Made by a program: the position numbers and the translations under genes. Below, piece by piece: positions 1 through 6,328 of a DNA stretch of 17,200 nucleotides; the first letter of the stretch is position 1; the number at the start of each line of letters is the position of its first letter. Source of the DNA: Stenotrophomonas_A sp035539015 (lineage in GTDB: Bacteria; Pseudomonadota; Gammaproteobacteria; Xanthomonadales; Xanthomonadaceae). Under the pieces are notes generated by a model. That model made no database searches. It saw only the letters and a program-made list of their open reading frames with translations, and was not told the DNA's origin. Location of the stretch: NCBI GenBank assembly GCA_035539015.1, contig DATLJF010000243.1, positions 1-17,200 on the forward strand, written 5' to 3'.

Positions 1-1
1 A

Positions 2-628
2 CGCGCGATCCAGGAGAAGTGCGTGCGCCCGGTCGGCGCCTCGGCCGAAGTGCCGGTGGACGTGCGCATCCTCTCGGCCACCCACAAGGACCTGGCCGAC
101 CTGGTCGCCGAAGGCCGTTTCCGCCACGACCTCTACTACCGCATCAACGTGATCGAACTGCGGGTGCCACCGTTGCGCGAGCGTGGTGGCGACCTGCCGC
201 AGCTGGCAGCGGCCATCCTGGCGCGGCTGGCGCGCAGCCACGCCCGGCCGATCCCACTGCTGTCCCCGTCCGCACTTGAAGCGCTGGACCGCTATCGCTT
301 CCCCGGCAATGTGCGCGAACTGGAGAACATCCTGGAGCGCGCCCTGGCCCTGGCCGAGGACGACCAGATCAGCGCCACCGACCTGCGCCTGCCCGCCCAC
401 AACGGCGTGCGCACGTCCGGCGCGGCCCAGGCCGAGCCGCAGCAGGAAGCGGTGGTCGATATCGAACCCGGCTCGGCCGCCCTGCCCTCCTATATCGAGC
501 AACTGGAGCGCGCGGCGATCCAGAAGGCGCTGGAAGAGAACCGCTGGAACAAGACCCGCACCGCGGCGCAGCTGGGCATCACGTTCCGGGCATTGCGCTA
601 CAAGTTGAAGAAGCTGGGGATGGAGTAG
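2..628 (+). CDS. pilR: PilR, NtrC-family sigma-54 activator (3' part only)
   Basis: The gene enters from the left edge, so only the last 208 codons are visible, read in the frame starting at base 2. They cover the C-terminal half of the AAA+ sigma-54-interacting domain (VDVRILSATHKDL, then FRHDLYYRINV, LRERGGDL and the sensor II region FPGNVRELEN). A linker follows, and then a Fis-type helix-turn-helix at the end (NRWNKTRTAAQLGITFRALR). The receiver domain, Walker A and GAFTGA loop lie outside the window. NtrC-type proteins of this shape bind upstream of sigma-54 promoters. PilR is the one that, with the kinase PilS, switches on the pilin gene. The assignment rests on the pilB/pilA neighbours and on the -24/-12 promoter found upstream of pilA at 3074-3088. 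The gene converges on pilB across a shared terminator. Confidence is high for the family and good for PilR. Confidence 0.9.
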   Translation, partial: RAIQEKCVRPVGASAEVPVDVRILSATHKDLADLVAEGRFRHDLYYRINVIELRVPPLRERGGDLPQLAAAILARLARSHARPIPLLSPSALEALDRYRFPGNVRELENILERALALAEDDQISATDLRLPAHNGVRTSGAAQAEPQQEAVVDIEPGSAALPSYIEQLERAAIQKALEENRWNKTRTAAQLGITFRALRYKLKKLGME

Positions 629-650
629 TACGCGAGACTTGCCCGACAAC

Positions 651-680
651 AAAAAAAGGCCGCCTTATGGCGGCCTTTTG
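651..680. terminator. Bidirectional intrinsic terminator between pilR and pilB
   Basis: A perfect 11-bp stem (AAAAGGCCGCC at 654-664 with GGCGGCCTTTT at 669-679) closes a TTAT loop. A run of seven A lies at 651-657 on the plus strand, which reads as T on the minus strand, and a T-rich tail lies on the other side. It sits 22 bp after the pilR stop and 28 bp after the pilB stop, so it can end transcripts from both sides. Confidence 0.9.
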
Positions 681-707
681 TTTGCGGCGACCATGCGCTG
701 GCGCCTT

Positions 708-2444
708 TCAGTCCTTGGTCACGCGGTTGATCTCGGCCAGGCTGGTGGTGCCCTGCGCCGCCTTGATCAACGCCGACTGCCGCAGGTCGTTCACGCCGAT
801 CGACTGCGCCGCCTCGGCGATCTGCAAGGCATTGCCGCCGGCCAGGATGATCGTGGAGATCTCGTCGGTCATCGGCATGACCTGGTAGATACCGGTACGG
901 CCCTTGTAGCCCTCGGTGCAGTCATCGCAACCCACCGGCTCGTACAGCTCGATGCCGGCGGCCAGCTGTGCAGGGGTAAAGCCCTCGGCCAGCAGCGCGT
1001 TTTCTGGCAGGGACACCGGGCGCTTGCAGCTCGAACACAGGCGCCGCGCCAAGCGCTGGGCGATCACCAGGGTCACCGAGCTGGTGATGTTGTACGGCGC
1101 GATACCCATGTTCATCAAGCGCGCGATGGTCTGCGGCGCATCGTTGGTATGCAGCGTGGACAGCACCATGTGGCCGGTCTGCGCCGCCTTGATCGCGATT
1201 TCCGCCGTCTCCAAGTCGCGGATTTCGCCGACCATGATGATGTCCGGATCCTGACGCAGGAACGAGCGCAGCGCCGCGGCGAAGGTCATCCCGCGCTTGA
1301 CGTTCTGCTGCACCTGGTTGACGCCGGGCAAGCGGATTTCAACCGGATCCTCGGCCGTGGAGATGTTGCGGGTCTCGTCGTTGAGGATGCCCAGCGCGGT
1401 GTACAGCGACACCGTCTTGCCCGAACCGGTCGGGCCGGTAACCAGGACCATGCCGTAGGGCTTGTGGATCGCGTCCAGGAACAGCTTCTGCTGCACCGGA
1501 TCGTAGCCGAGCTTGTCGATACCGAGCTTGGCCGCGCTGGCATCGAGGATACGCAGCACGATCTTCTCGCCGAACAGCGTCGGCAGCGTGCTGACGCGGA
1601 AGTCGATCTGCTTGCTCTTGGACAGATTGAGCTTGATGCGTCCGTCCTGCGGCACGCGCTTCTCGGCGATATCCAACTGCGACATCACCTTCAGGCGCGC
1701 CGCGATGCGCTGGTTGAGCTTCACCGGCGCCTTGGCCACATTCTTGAGCAGGCCGTCGATACGGAAGCGGACGCGGTAATCGTCTTCGTAGGGCTCGAAG
1801 TGGATGTCCGACGCGCCCTTGCGGATCGCATCGACCAAGACCTTGTTGACGAACTTGACCACCGGGGTGTCGTCGCCCTTGGCGTCGACGCCGGCTTCGG
1901 AGCCGCCCATGTCCTCGTCGCCGCCGGAGACATCGAGATTGTCGATGCCTTCGTCATCCGCGCCGCCAAGCGCGTCGCCGATATTATTGTGGTTGGCCTG
2001 CCACTGCTCGAGAGTGCGGCGGATCTGGTCTTCATCGACCAGGATCGGCTCCACCACCATGTTGGTGTGGAACTTGATGTCGTCCAGCGCGCGCGTCTGC
2101 GTCGGATTGCTGACGCCGACGAACAGGCGGTTGCCGCGCTTGAACAGGGGTAGAACCTGGTGCTTTTGGAGGAGTTCCTCGCTGACCAGCTTTACTGCGT
2201 TCTGGCTGGAATCGAACGCCGACACATCGAGTAGCGGCATGCCGAACTCGACCGCGTTGGCGGCTGCGAGCTGAGCTGCGTTCACGACCTTCTTTTCGGC
2301 AAACCATTGCGGCAGCGGCACCTTTGCCAAAGCTGCCTGATCCATGGCGGCGCGCGCAGCAGCCTCCTCCATGGCCCCGTCGAGGACGAGACGGCGAGCG
2401 ATGCCAGTGATACCGACTAAATTGGCGGTGGCTACGGCGTTCAT
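708..2444 (-). CDS. pilB: PilB, type IV pilus extension ATPase
   Basis: This 578-residue secretion ATPase of the GspE/PilB family hydrolyses ATP at the cytoplasmic base of the pilus machine to add pilin subunits. The N-terminal ~150 residues match the MshEN/PilB_N-type domain (MPLLDVSAF, PLFKRGNRLFVGVSNP). An acidic Gly/Asp linker follows (about 155-192). The ATPase core carries Walker A GPTGSGKT (337-344), the Asp box (ISTAEDPVEI), Walker B IIMVGEIRD (402-410) and the His box STLHTN (429-434). The zinc tetracysteine motif is complete (C470, C473, C506, C509). Length is typical. The start is supported by a GGGAG ribosome site at 2451-2455 on the minus strand. It lies downstream of pilA on the same strand, but a strong terminator (2500-2526) separates them, so pilB probably has its own promoter in the ~55 bp between. 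I could not pick that promoter out. Confidence 0.96.
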   Translation of the reverse strand: MNAVATANLVGITGIARRLVLDGAMEEAAARAAMDQAALAKVPLPQWFAEKKVVNAAQLAAANAVEFGMPLLDVSAFDSSQNAVKLVSEELLQKHQVLPLFKRGNRLFVGVSNPTQTRALDDIKFHTNMVVEPILVDEDQIRRTLEQWQANHNNIGDALGGADDEGIDNLDVSGGDEDMGGSEAGVDAKGDDTPVVKFVNKVLVDAIRKGASDIHFEPYEDDYRVRFRIDGLLKNVAKAPVKLNQRIAARLKVMSQLDIAEKRVPQDGRIKLNLSKSKQIDFRVSTLPTLFGEKIVLRILDASAAKLGIDKLGYDPVQQKLFLDAIHKPYGMVLVTGPTGSGKTVSLYTALGILNDETRNISTAEDPVEIRLPGVNQVQQNVKRGMTFAAALRSFLRQDPDIIMVGEIRDLETAEIAIKAAQTGHMVLSTLHTNDAPQTIARLMNMGIAPYNITSSVTLVIAQRLARRLCSSCKRPVSLPENALLAEGFTPAQLAAGIELYEPVGCDDCTEGYKGRTGIYQVMPMTDEISTIILAGGNALQIAEAAQSIGVNDLRQSALIKAAQGTTSLAEINRVTKD

Positions 2445-2499
2445 GAGCTACTCCCAAAAGGACTCGCGCTCAGGGTATGTGAGTCAAACACTACAAAGC

Positions 2500-2526
2500 A
2501 AAAAAGCCCCGCACGAGGCGGGGCTT
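2500..2526 (-). terminator. Intrinsic terminator of pilA
   Basis: A 9-bp perfect stem (AAGCCCCGC at 2504-2512 with GCGGGGCTT at 2518-2526) has a 5-nt loop. Six A at 2500-2505 give a T-run on the minus strand. It lies 17 bp past the pilA stop codon and before pilB, so it lets pilin mRNA be made in excess over the ATPase. Confidence 0.9.
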
Positions 2527-2543
2527 CTTTGAGCAGCTGCGTA

Positions 2544-2975
2544 TCAGCGGCAGTTAGCCGGCAGATACTTCTCGACGATGGTCGAGTCGGTGCAGGACCA
2601 AGAAAGCGGCAGGTCCGTGGTCGCACCTTCGGTGGGGGTCAACACGAAGGTACCCGCAGCCGCGGCCGGAAGGTGGCCTGCGCCGCTGGCATTAGCGGTC
2701 ACGGTGATCTCGCCGTCGGTGACGCCCAACGAAGTGATGTACTGGGTCGCATTGCTGCTGCAGCCGGATTCTGCCAGATTGGACGGCAGCTCACCCTGTG
2801 CCTGGTAGTACTCGGCGACCGAAGTTTTGCATGCGTCCGCTGCGACGACCAGCTCCGACACCTTGGCACGCGTCGTGTAGTCTTGGTAGGCCGGCAGCGC
2901 GATGGCGGCCAGGATGGCGATGATCGCGACCACGATCATCAGTTCGATGAGGGTAAAGCCCTGTTGCTTCTTCAT
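2544..2975 (-). CDS. pilA: PilA, type IV major pilin
   Basis: The product is a 143-residue type IVa prepilin. It has a short positively charged leader MKKQQG, the PilD cleavage site before F7, Glu at mature position 5 (E11), and the hydrophobic alpha-1 helix (FTLIELMIVVAIIAIL...). The mature start is followed by ALPAYQDYTTRAKVSE, as in many xanthomonad and Pseudomonas pilins. Four cysteines are present (C49, C72, C128, C142). The last pair would form the C-terminal disulfide-bounded D-region. The open frame runs far upstream, but this ATG gives a canonical leader and has AGGGGA just upstream on the minus strand. Only one pilin gene is seen here, although some relatives carry two in tandem. 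It is transcribed alone: sigma-54 promoter upstream, terminator downstream. Confidence 0.97.
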   Translation of the reverse strand: MKKQQGFTLIELMIVVAIIAILAAIALPAYQDYTTRAKVSELVVAADACKTSVAEYYQAQGELPSNLAESGCSSNATQYITSLGVTDGEITVTANASGAGHLPAAAAGTFVLTPTEGATTDLPLSWSCTDSTIVEKYLPANCR

Positions 2976-3073
2976 GCGTACATCCCCTAGAGATTGGTTG
3001 GTGGAAGGTGTCCTTCCGGGCCGCGCCGACCTTGGCCGAGCACGTGGCAGGAAGGTCCTGCCCAGTTCTCGTC

Positions 3074-3088
3074 GCAATATGCATGCCA
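3074..3088 (-). promoter_or_regulatory. Sigma-54 (-24/-12) promoter of pilA
   Basis: On the minus strand the bases read TGGCATGCATATTGC. This fits the sigma-54 consensus TGGCAC-N5-TTGCA with GG and GC exactly 10 nt apart. Transcription would begin near 3062, giving a leader of about 87 nt. PilR-dependent sigma-54 control of pilA is well known in Pseudomonas, and pilR is present at the left edge. The match and spacing are seen directly; activity is inferred. Confidence 0.85.
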
Positions 3089-3184
3089 AGTCTCTGACGC
3101 TACCCCGATGACTCCCCGGCGCCATCATCGCAGGTGTCGTAAGGATTGGAAGACCCGAAACCCGCAATTGAGACCGGACCGGCG

Positions 3185-3205
3185 ATGTGACGCAGATGGT
3201 CACAT
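3185..3205. promoter_or_regulatory. Palindrome upstream of the pilA promoter, candidate activator site
   Basis: A perfect inverted repeat, ATGTGAC-N7-GTCACAT, is centred near 3195, about 130 bp upstream of the predicted pilA start. That is the usual distance for a sigma-54 enhancer. It could be a PilR site. It resembles a CRP/Clp half-site pair (TGTGA...TCACA), but the gap is 9 rather than 6, which argues against Clp. It could also serve divergent pilC. Confidence 0.45.
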
Positions 3206-3413
3206 TGCGACCCACCAGGGTGACCTTCCGCCTCCCCTGGACTCCCTCAGGGGGCAAGTCCTTGAGGCGCCCTCCCCTCTGGCGGCAATGACGTCGGCCA
3301 GAGCCGGAACGTGACGGCTGCCGCGTTTGCCCCAGACCCGCGTGCCAGCTTGCGCGGAACCGGCTACCATGCGGCGATACTCCGGCCTGGGGATGGTCGG
3401 TAGGGGAAACGAC

Positions 3414-4673
3414 ATGTCTGTAGCGCGCAGCGCAATCAAGAAAGCTCCGGTCGACCGCAACACAAATCTGTTGGTGCCGTTTGTCTGGGAGGGGACGGAC
3501 AAGCGCGGCGTCAAAATGAAAGGCGAACAAGCGGCAAAGAACGCCAATTTCTTGCGTGCAGAGTTGCGCAAACAGGGCATCTCACCTACCGCCGTCAAGC
3601 CGAAGCCCAAGCCGATGTTCGGTGCGGCGGGCAAGGCTATCAGCGCCAAAGACATCGCCTTCTTCAGCCGTCAAATGGCGACGATGATGAAATCTGGCGT
3701 TCCTATTGTGAGCGCCCTGGAGATCATCGGTAGCGGGCACAAGAACCCGCGCATGAAAAAGATGGTTAACGAAGTTCGCACTGATATCGAAGGCGGCTCG
3801 TCTCTGTATGAAGCGATTAGCAAACATCCCGTTCAGTTCGACGAACTTTATCGCAACCTTGTGCGGGCCGGCGAAGGCGCCGGCGTCCTCGAGACGGTTC
3901 TCGACACCGTTGCGACGTACAAAGAAAACCTCGAAGCTCTGAAAGGCAAGATCAAGAAGGCGCTTTTCTACCCTGCGATGGTGGTAGCTGTTGCCATCAT
4001 TGTGAGCGCAATTCTTCTTATCTTTGTCGTCCCGCAGTTCGAGGAAGTTTTCAAGAGCTTCGGTGCTGAGCTTCCGGCCTTTACCCTACTGATCGTGGGG
4101 GCGTCCCGCTTTATGGTCGGGTATTGGTGGCTGCTCCTGATCATTGCCTGCGGTGCGATTTTCGGTTTCATCTTTGCCTACAAGCGATCGCCCCGCATGC
4201 AGCACGGCATGGATCGGTTAATACTCAAAGTGCCTGTGATCGGCCAGATCATGCACAACAGCGCCATCGCTCGTTTTGCCCGCACCACAGCCGTCACCTT
4301 CAAGGCCGGCGTGCCGCTGGTGGAAGCCTTGGGTATCGTCGCCGGCGCTACGGGCAACAAAGTTTACGAGGAAGGCGTGCTTCGCATGCGCGACGACGTC
4401 TCGGTTGGTTACCCCGTGAACATGGCTATGAAGCAGATAAACCTGTTCCCGCACATGGTGGTGCAGATGACCGCCATCGGCGAAGAGGCGGGTGCGCTGG
4501 ACGCCATGCTGTTCAAGGTGGCCGAGTACTACGAGCAGGAAGTGAACAACGCCGTCGATGCCTTGAGCAGCCTGCTCGAACCGTTGATCATGGTGTTCCT
4601 GGGTACGATCGTCGGCGGCATGGTCATCGGCATGTACCTGCCCATCTTCAAGCTTGGCGCCGTCGTCGGATAA
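3414..4673 (+). CDS. pilC: PilC, type IV pilus inner-membrane platform protein
   Basis: This 419-residue GspF/PilC-family polytopic protein forms the membrane platform on which PilB acts. Two homologous T2SSF domains are visible. The first is around 83-205 (FSRQMATMMKSGVPIVSALE, EGAGVLE) and the second around 286-410 (FARTTAVTFKAGVPLVEALG, IGEEAGALD). Hydrophobic segments lie at about 186-207, 222-256 and 388-413. An ATG 87 bp upstream keeps the frame open, but the start at 3414 follows AGGGGA at proper spacing and gives a normal family length. The pilC stop is 6 bp from pilD. Base composition is odd. Sampled 60-base lines are 48-57% G+C up to about 4260, then jump to 67-70%, which suggests a mosaic origin. 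Confidence 0.95.
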   Translation: MSVARSAIKKAPVDRNTNLLVPFVWEGTDKRGVKMKGEQAAKNANFLRAELRKQGISPTAVKPKPKPMFGAAGKAISAKDIAFFSRQMATMMKSGVPIVSALEIIGSGHKNPRMKKMVNEVRTDIEGGSSLYEAISKHPVQFDELYRNLVRAGEGAGVLETVLDTVATYKENLEALKGKIKKALFYPAMVVAVAIIVSAILLIFVVPQFEEVFKSFGAELPAFTLLIVGASRFMVGYWWLLLIIACGAIFGFIFAYKRSPRMQHGMDRLILKVPVIGQIMHNSAIARFARTTAVTFKAGVPLVEALGIVAGATGNKVYEEGVLRMRDDVSVGYPVNMAMKQINLFPHMVVQMTAIGEEAGALDAMLFKVAEYYEQEVNNAVDALSSLLEPLIMVFLGTIVGGMVIGMYLPIFKLGAVVG

Positions 4674-4679
4674 TCATTA

Positions 4680-5543
4680 ATGGCATTTCTCGACCAGCAC
4701 CCCGGCCTCGGCTTTCCCGCCGCGGCCGGACTGGGACTGCTGCTGGGCAGTTTCCTCAATGTGGTGATCCTGCGCCTGCCCAAGCGCATGGAGTGGCAGT
4801 GGAAGCGCGATGCGCGCGAGATCCTCGATGAGCCGGATATCTACGAGCCGCCGCCACCGGGGATCGTGGTCGAGCCGTCGCACTGCCCGCACTGCAAGCA
4901 CAAGCTGTCCTGGTTCGAGAACATCCCGGTCTTCAGCTGGCTGGCGCTGCGCGGCAAGTGCCGGCATTGCCATACGCCGATCTCCATCCAGTATCCGCTG
5001 GTCGAGCTGCTGACGTCGCTGCTGGTGGTCGCCAGCGTGTGGCGCTTCGGCTTCGGCTGGCAGGGCTTTGGCGCGATCGTGCTGAGCTGCTTCCTGGTGG
5101 CGCTGTCGGGTATCGACTTGCGCACCCGGCTGTTGCCGGACCAGTTGACCCTGCCGCTGATGTGGCTGGGCCTGATCGGCTCGATGGACAATCTCTACAT
5201 GCACGCCAAGCCCGCCCTGCTGGGCGCGGCGGTGGGCTATTTCTCGCTGTGGGCGGTGTGGTGGCTGTTCAAGCAGCTCACCGGCAAGGAGGGCATGGGC
5301 CACGGCGACTTCAAGCTGCTGGCGGCGCTCGGCGCCTGGTGTGGGCTCAAGGGCATCCTGCCGATCATCCTGATCTCTTCGCTGGTCGGCGCGATCATCG
5401 GGTCGATCTGGTTGGCGGCCAAGGGCCGCGACCGCGCCACGCCGATCCCGTTCGGCCCGTACCTGGCCATCGCCGGCTGGATCACCTTCTTCTGGGGTGA
5501 CCAGATCGTCGGCGGCTATATGCGGTTGTCCGGGCTGGCCTGA
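4680..5543 (+). CDS. pilD: PilD, prepilin peptidase and N-methyltransferase
   Basis: This 287-residue membrane aspartyl protease removes the prepilin leader after Gly and methylates the new N-terminal Phe. The usual landmarks are complete: the N-terminal GSFLNVVILRLP segment, two CxxC pairs in the cytoplasmic loop (CPHCKHKLSWFENIP ... CRHC), and both catalytic aspartate motifs (GIDLRTRLLPD and GMGHGDFK). Several transmembrane helices follow. Length is typical for the family. The start codon lies 6 bp after the pilC stop with no strong ribosome site, so translation is probably coupled to pilC. It would process PilA and probably other pilin-like proteins, including type II secretion pseudopilins if the organism has them. 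Confidence 0.96.
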   Translation: MAFLDQHPGLGFPAAAGLGLLLGSFLNVVILRLPKRMEWQWKRDAREILDEPDIYEPPPPGIVVEPSHCPHCKHKLSWFENIPVFSWLALRGKCRHCHTPISIQYPLVELLTSLLVVASVWRFGFGWQGFGAIVLSCFLVALSGIDLRTRLLPDQLTLPLMWLGLIGSMDNLYMHAKPALLGAAVGYFSLWAVWWLFKQLTGKEGMGHGDFKLLAALGAWCGLKGILPIILISSLVGAIIGSIWLAAKGRDRATPIPFGPYLAIAGWITFFWGDQIVGGYMRLSGLA

Positions 5544-5570
5544 CGCCGGCTCGCGACCGGGTTCGCGGCG

Positions 5571-6176
5571 ATGAGTGATTTCGTCATTGGCCTCACCGGG
5601 GGCATCGCTTCGGGCAAGAGCGCGCTGGGTAAGCACTTCGAGGCGCTGGGGGTCACCGTGGTGGACGCCGATGCGGTCGCCCGCGAGGTGGTGGCGCCCG
5701 GTCCGGTTTTATCGCGAATTGCCGAACGCTTCGGCACCCATGTCCTGCAATCCGACGGCACGCTCGACCGCCGCGCCCTGCGCGAGTTGGTCTTTGCCGA
5801 CGAGGAGCTGCGGCTGGCCCTGGAGGCCATCACTCACCCGGCTATCCGCGAGCGCCTGCACACGCAATGCCGGGCGGCCAGCGGTCCTTTTGCCATCGCG
5901 GCGATCCCGCTACTGACCGAGGCCGGTGGCCGCGCCACTTACCCGTGGCTGGACCGGGTGCTGGTGGTCGATGCGCCGGTGGCGCTGCAGCGCGCGCGGC
6001 TGATGGCGCGCGATGGCATCGATGCGGCGCTGGCCGAGCGGATGATCGCCGCGCAGGCCAGCCGCGAGCAGCGCTTGGCACTCGCCGACGATGTGGTGGT
6101 GAATGATGGCGATGCGATGCATCTGGAAGCGCGGGCGCGCGAGTTGGCGGCCAAGTACGTCGAGCTCAGTTCGTAG
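5571..6176 (+). CDS. coaE: Dephospho-CoA kinase
   Basis: CoaE phosphorylates the 3'-hydroxyl of dephospho-CoA with ATP, the last step of coenzyme A synthesis in the cytoplasm. The 201-residue product starts with the P-loop GLTGGIASGKS (7-17). It then shows VDADAVARE with the family's conserved Asp residues (D33, D35), THPAIRE (about 88-94), and PLLTEAG, and later RARLMARDG with QASREQRLALADDVVVNDG. Length is normal. It lies 27 bp after pilD on the same strand, the usual pilD-coaE linkage in gammaproteobacteria, and is probably cotranscribed although unrelated in function. A small inverted repeat (CGCGA at 5552-5556 with TCGCG at 5563-5567) lies just before the start, and no strong ribosome site is visible. 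Confidence 0.95.
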   Translation: MSDFVIGLTGGIASGKSALGKHFEALGVTVVDADAVAREVVAPGPVLSRIAERFGTHVLQSDGTLDRRALRELVFADEELRLALEAITHPAIRERLHTQCRAASGPFAIAAIPLLTEAGGRATYPWLDRVLVVDAPVALQRARLMARDGIDAALAERMIAAQASREQRLALADDVVVNDGDAMHLEARARELAAKYVELSS

Positions 6177-6215
6177 GGCCTGCTGCGGCGGGTGCGCTGG
6201 CGGTGTCAATTTCCG

Positions 6216-6298
6216 GTCGGGGCTGAAGCCCCTCCTACACGCTCACCGATTGCCTTTATCGGCGCCGTCTGCCCTGTAGGAGGGGCTTCAGCCCCGAC
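6216..6298. repeat. Inverted pair of GTAG-type REP elements (REP dyad)
   Basis: Two copies of a 24-bp REP-like sequence face each other: 6216-6239 (minus orientation) and 6275-6298 (plus). They are perfect reverse complements. Each reads (T)GTAGGAGGGGCTTCAGCCC... and is itself a small palindrome (GGGGCTTCAGCCCC). The 35-bp spacer holds a third hairpin, CCGAT/ATCGG at 6246-6250 and 6258-6262. The GTAG head is the hallmark of the REPs described in Stenotrophomonas and relatives, which are mobilised by RAYT transposases. The pair lies between convergent coaE and colS and may also act as a two-way terminator or mRNA 3' end. Confidence 0.85.
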
Positions 6299-6302
6299 GA
6301 GC

Positions 6303-6328
6303 GGAGCGGCGGCAAAAGACGCCCCTAC
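6303..6328 (-). repeat. Possible degenerate third REP copy overlapping the end of colS
   Basis: On the minus strand this reads GTAGGGGCGTCTTTTGCCGC..., similar in head and layout to the REPs next to it but without a good stem. The flanking bases CTAC(A/G)CGCTC on the plus strand also match between this copy and the left REP. The TAG of its GTAG head is the colS stop codon. Confidence 0.35.

Larger units (their letters stand above)
2976..3413. other. pilA-pilC divergent intergenic region (regulatory)
   Basis: These 438 bp separate divergent pilA and pilC. They hold the pilA leader and -24/-12 promoter (3074-3088), a 7-bp-arm palindrome at 3185-3205, and further short inverted repeats, for example CCCCTG/CAGGGG near 3234-3253. 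I found no convincing sigma-70 promoter for pilC, and the open frames crossing this stretch look like chance extensions. Confidence 0.7.

Noticed and set aside
639..2153. 504-codon plus-strand open frame
   Set aside because: It lies antisense to pilB, is His/Asp/Arg-rich without domain signatures, and results from high-GC codon usage on the other strand.
2984..3530. Long N-terminal extension of PilA (328-residue frame)
   Set aside because: The pilin leader and ribosome site fix the start at 2975. The upstream frame crosses the sigma-54 promoter.
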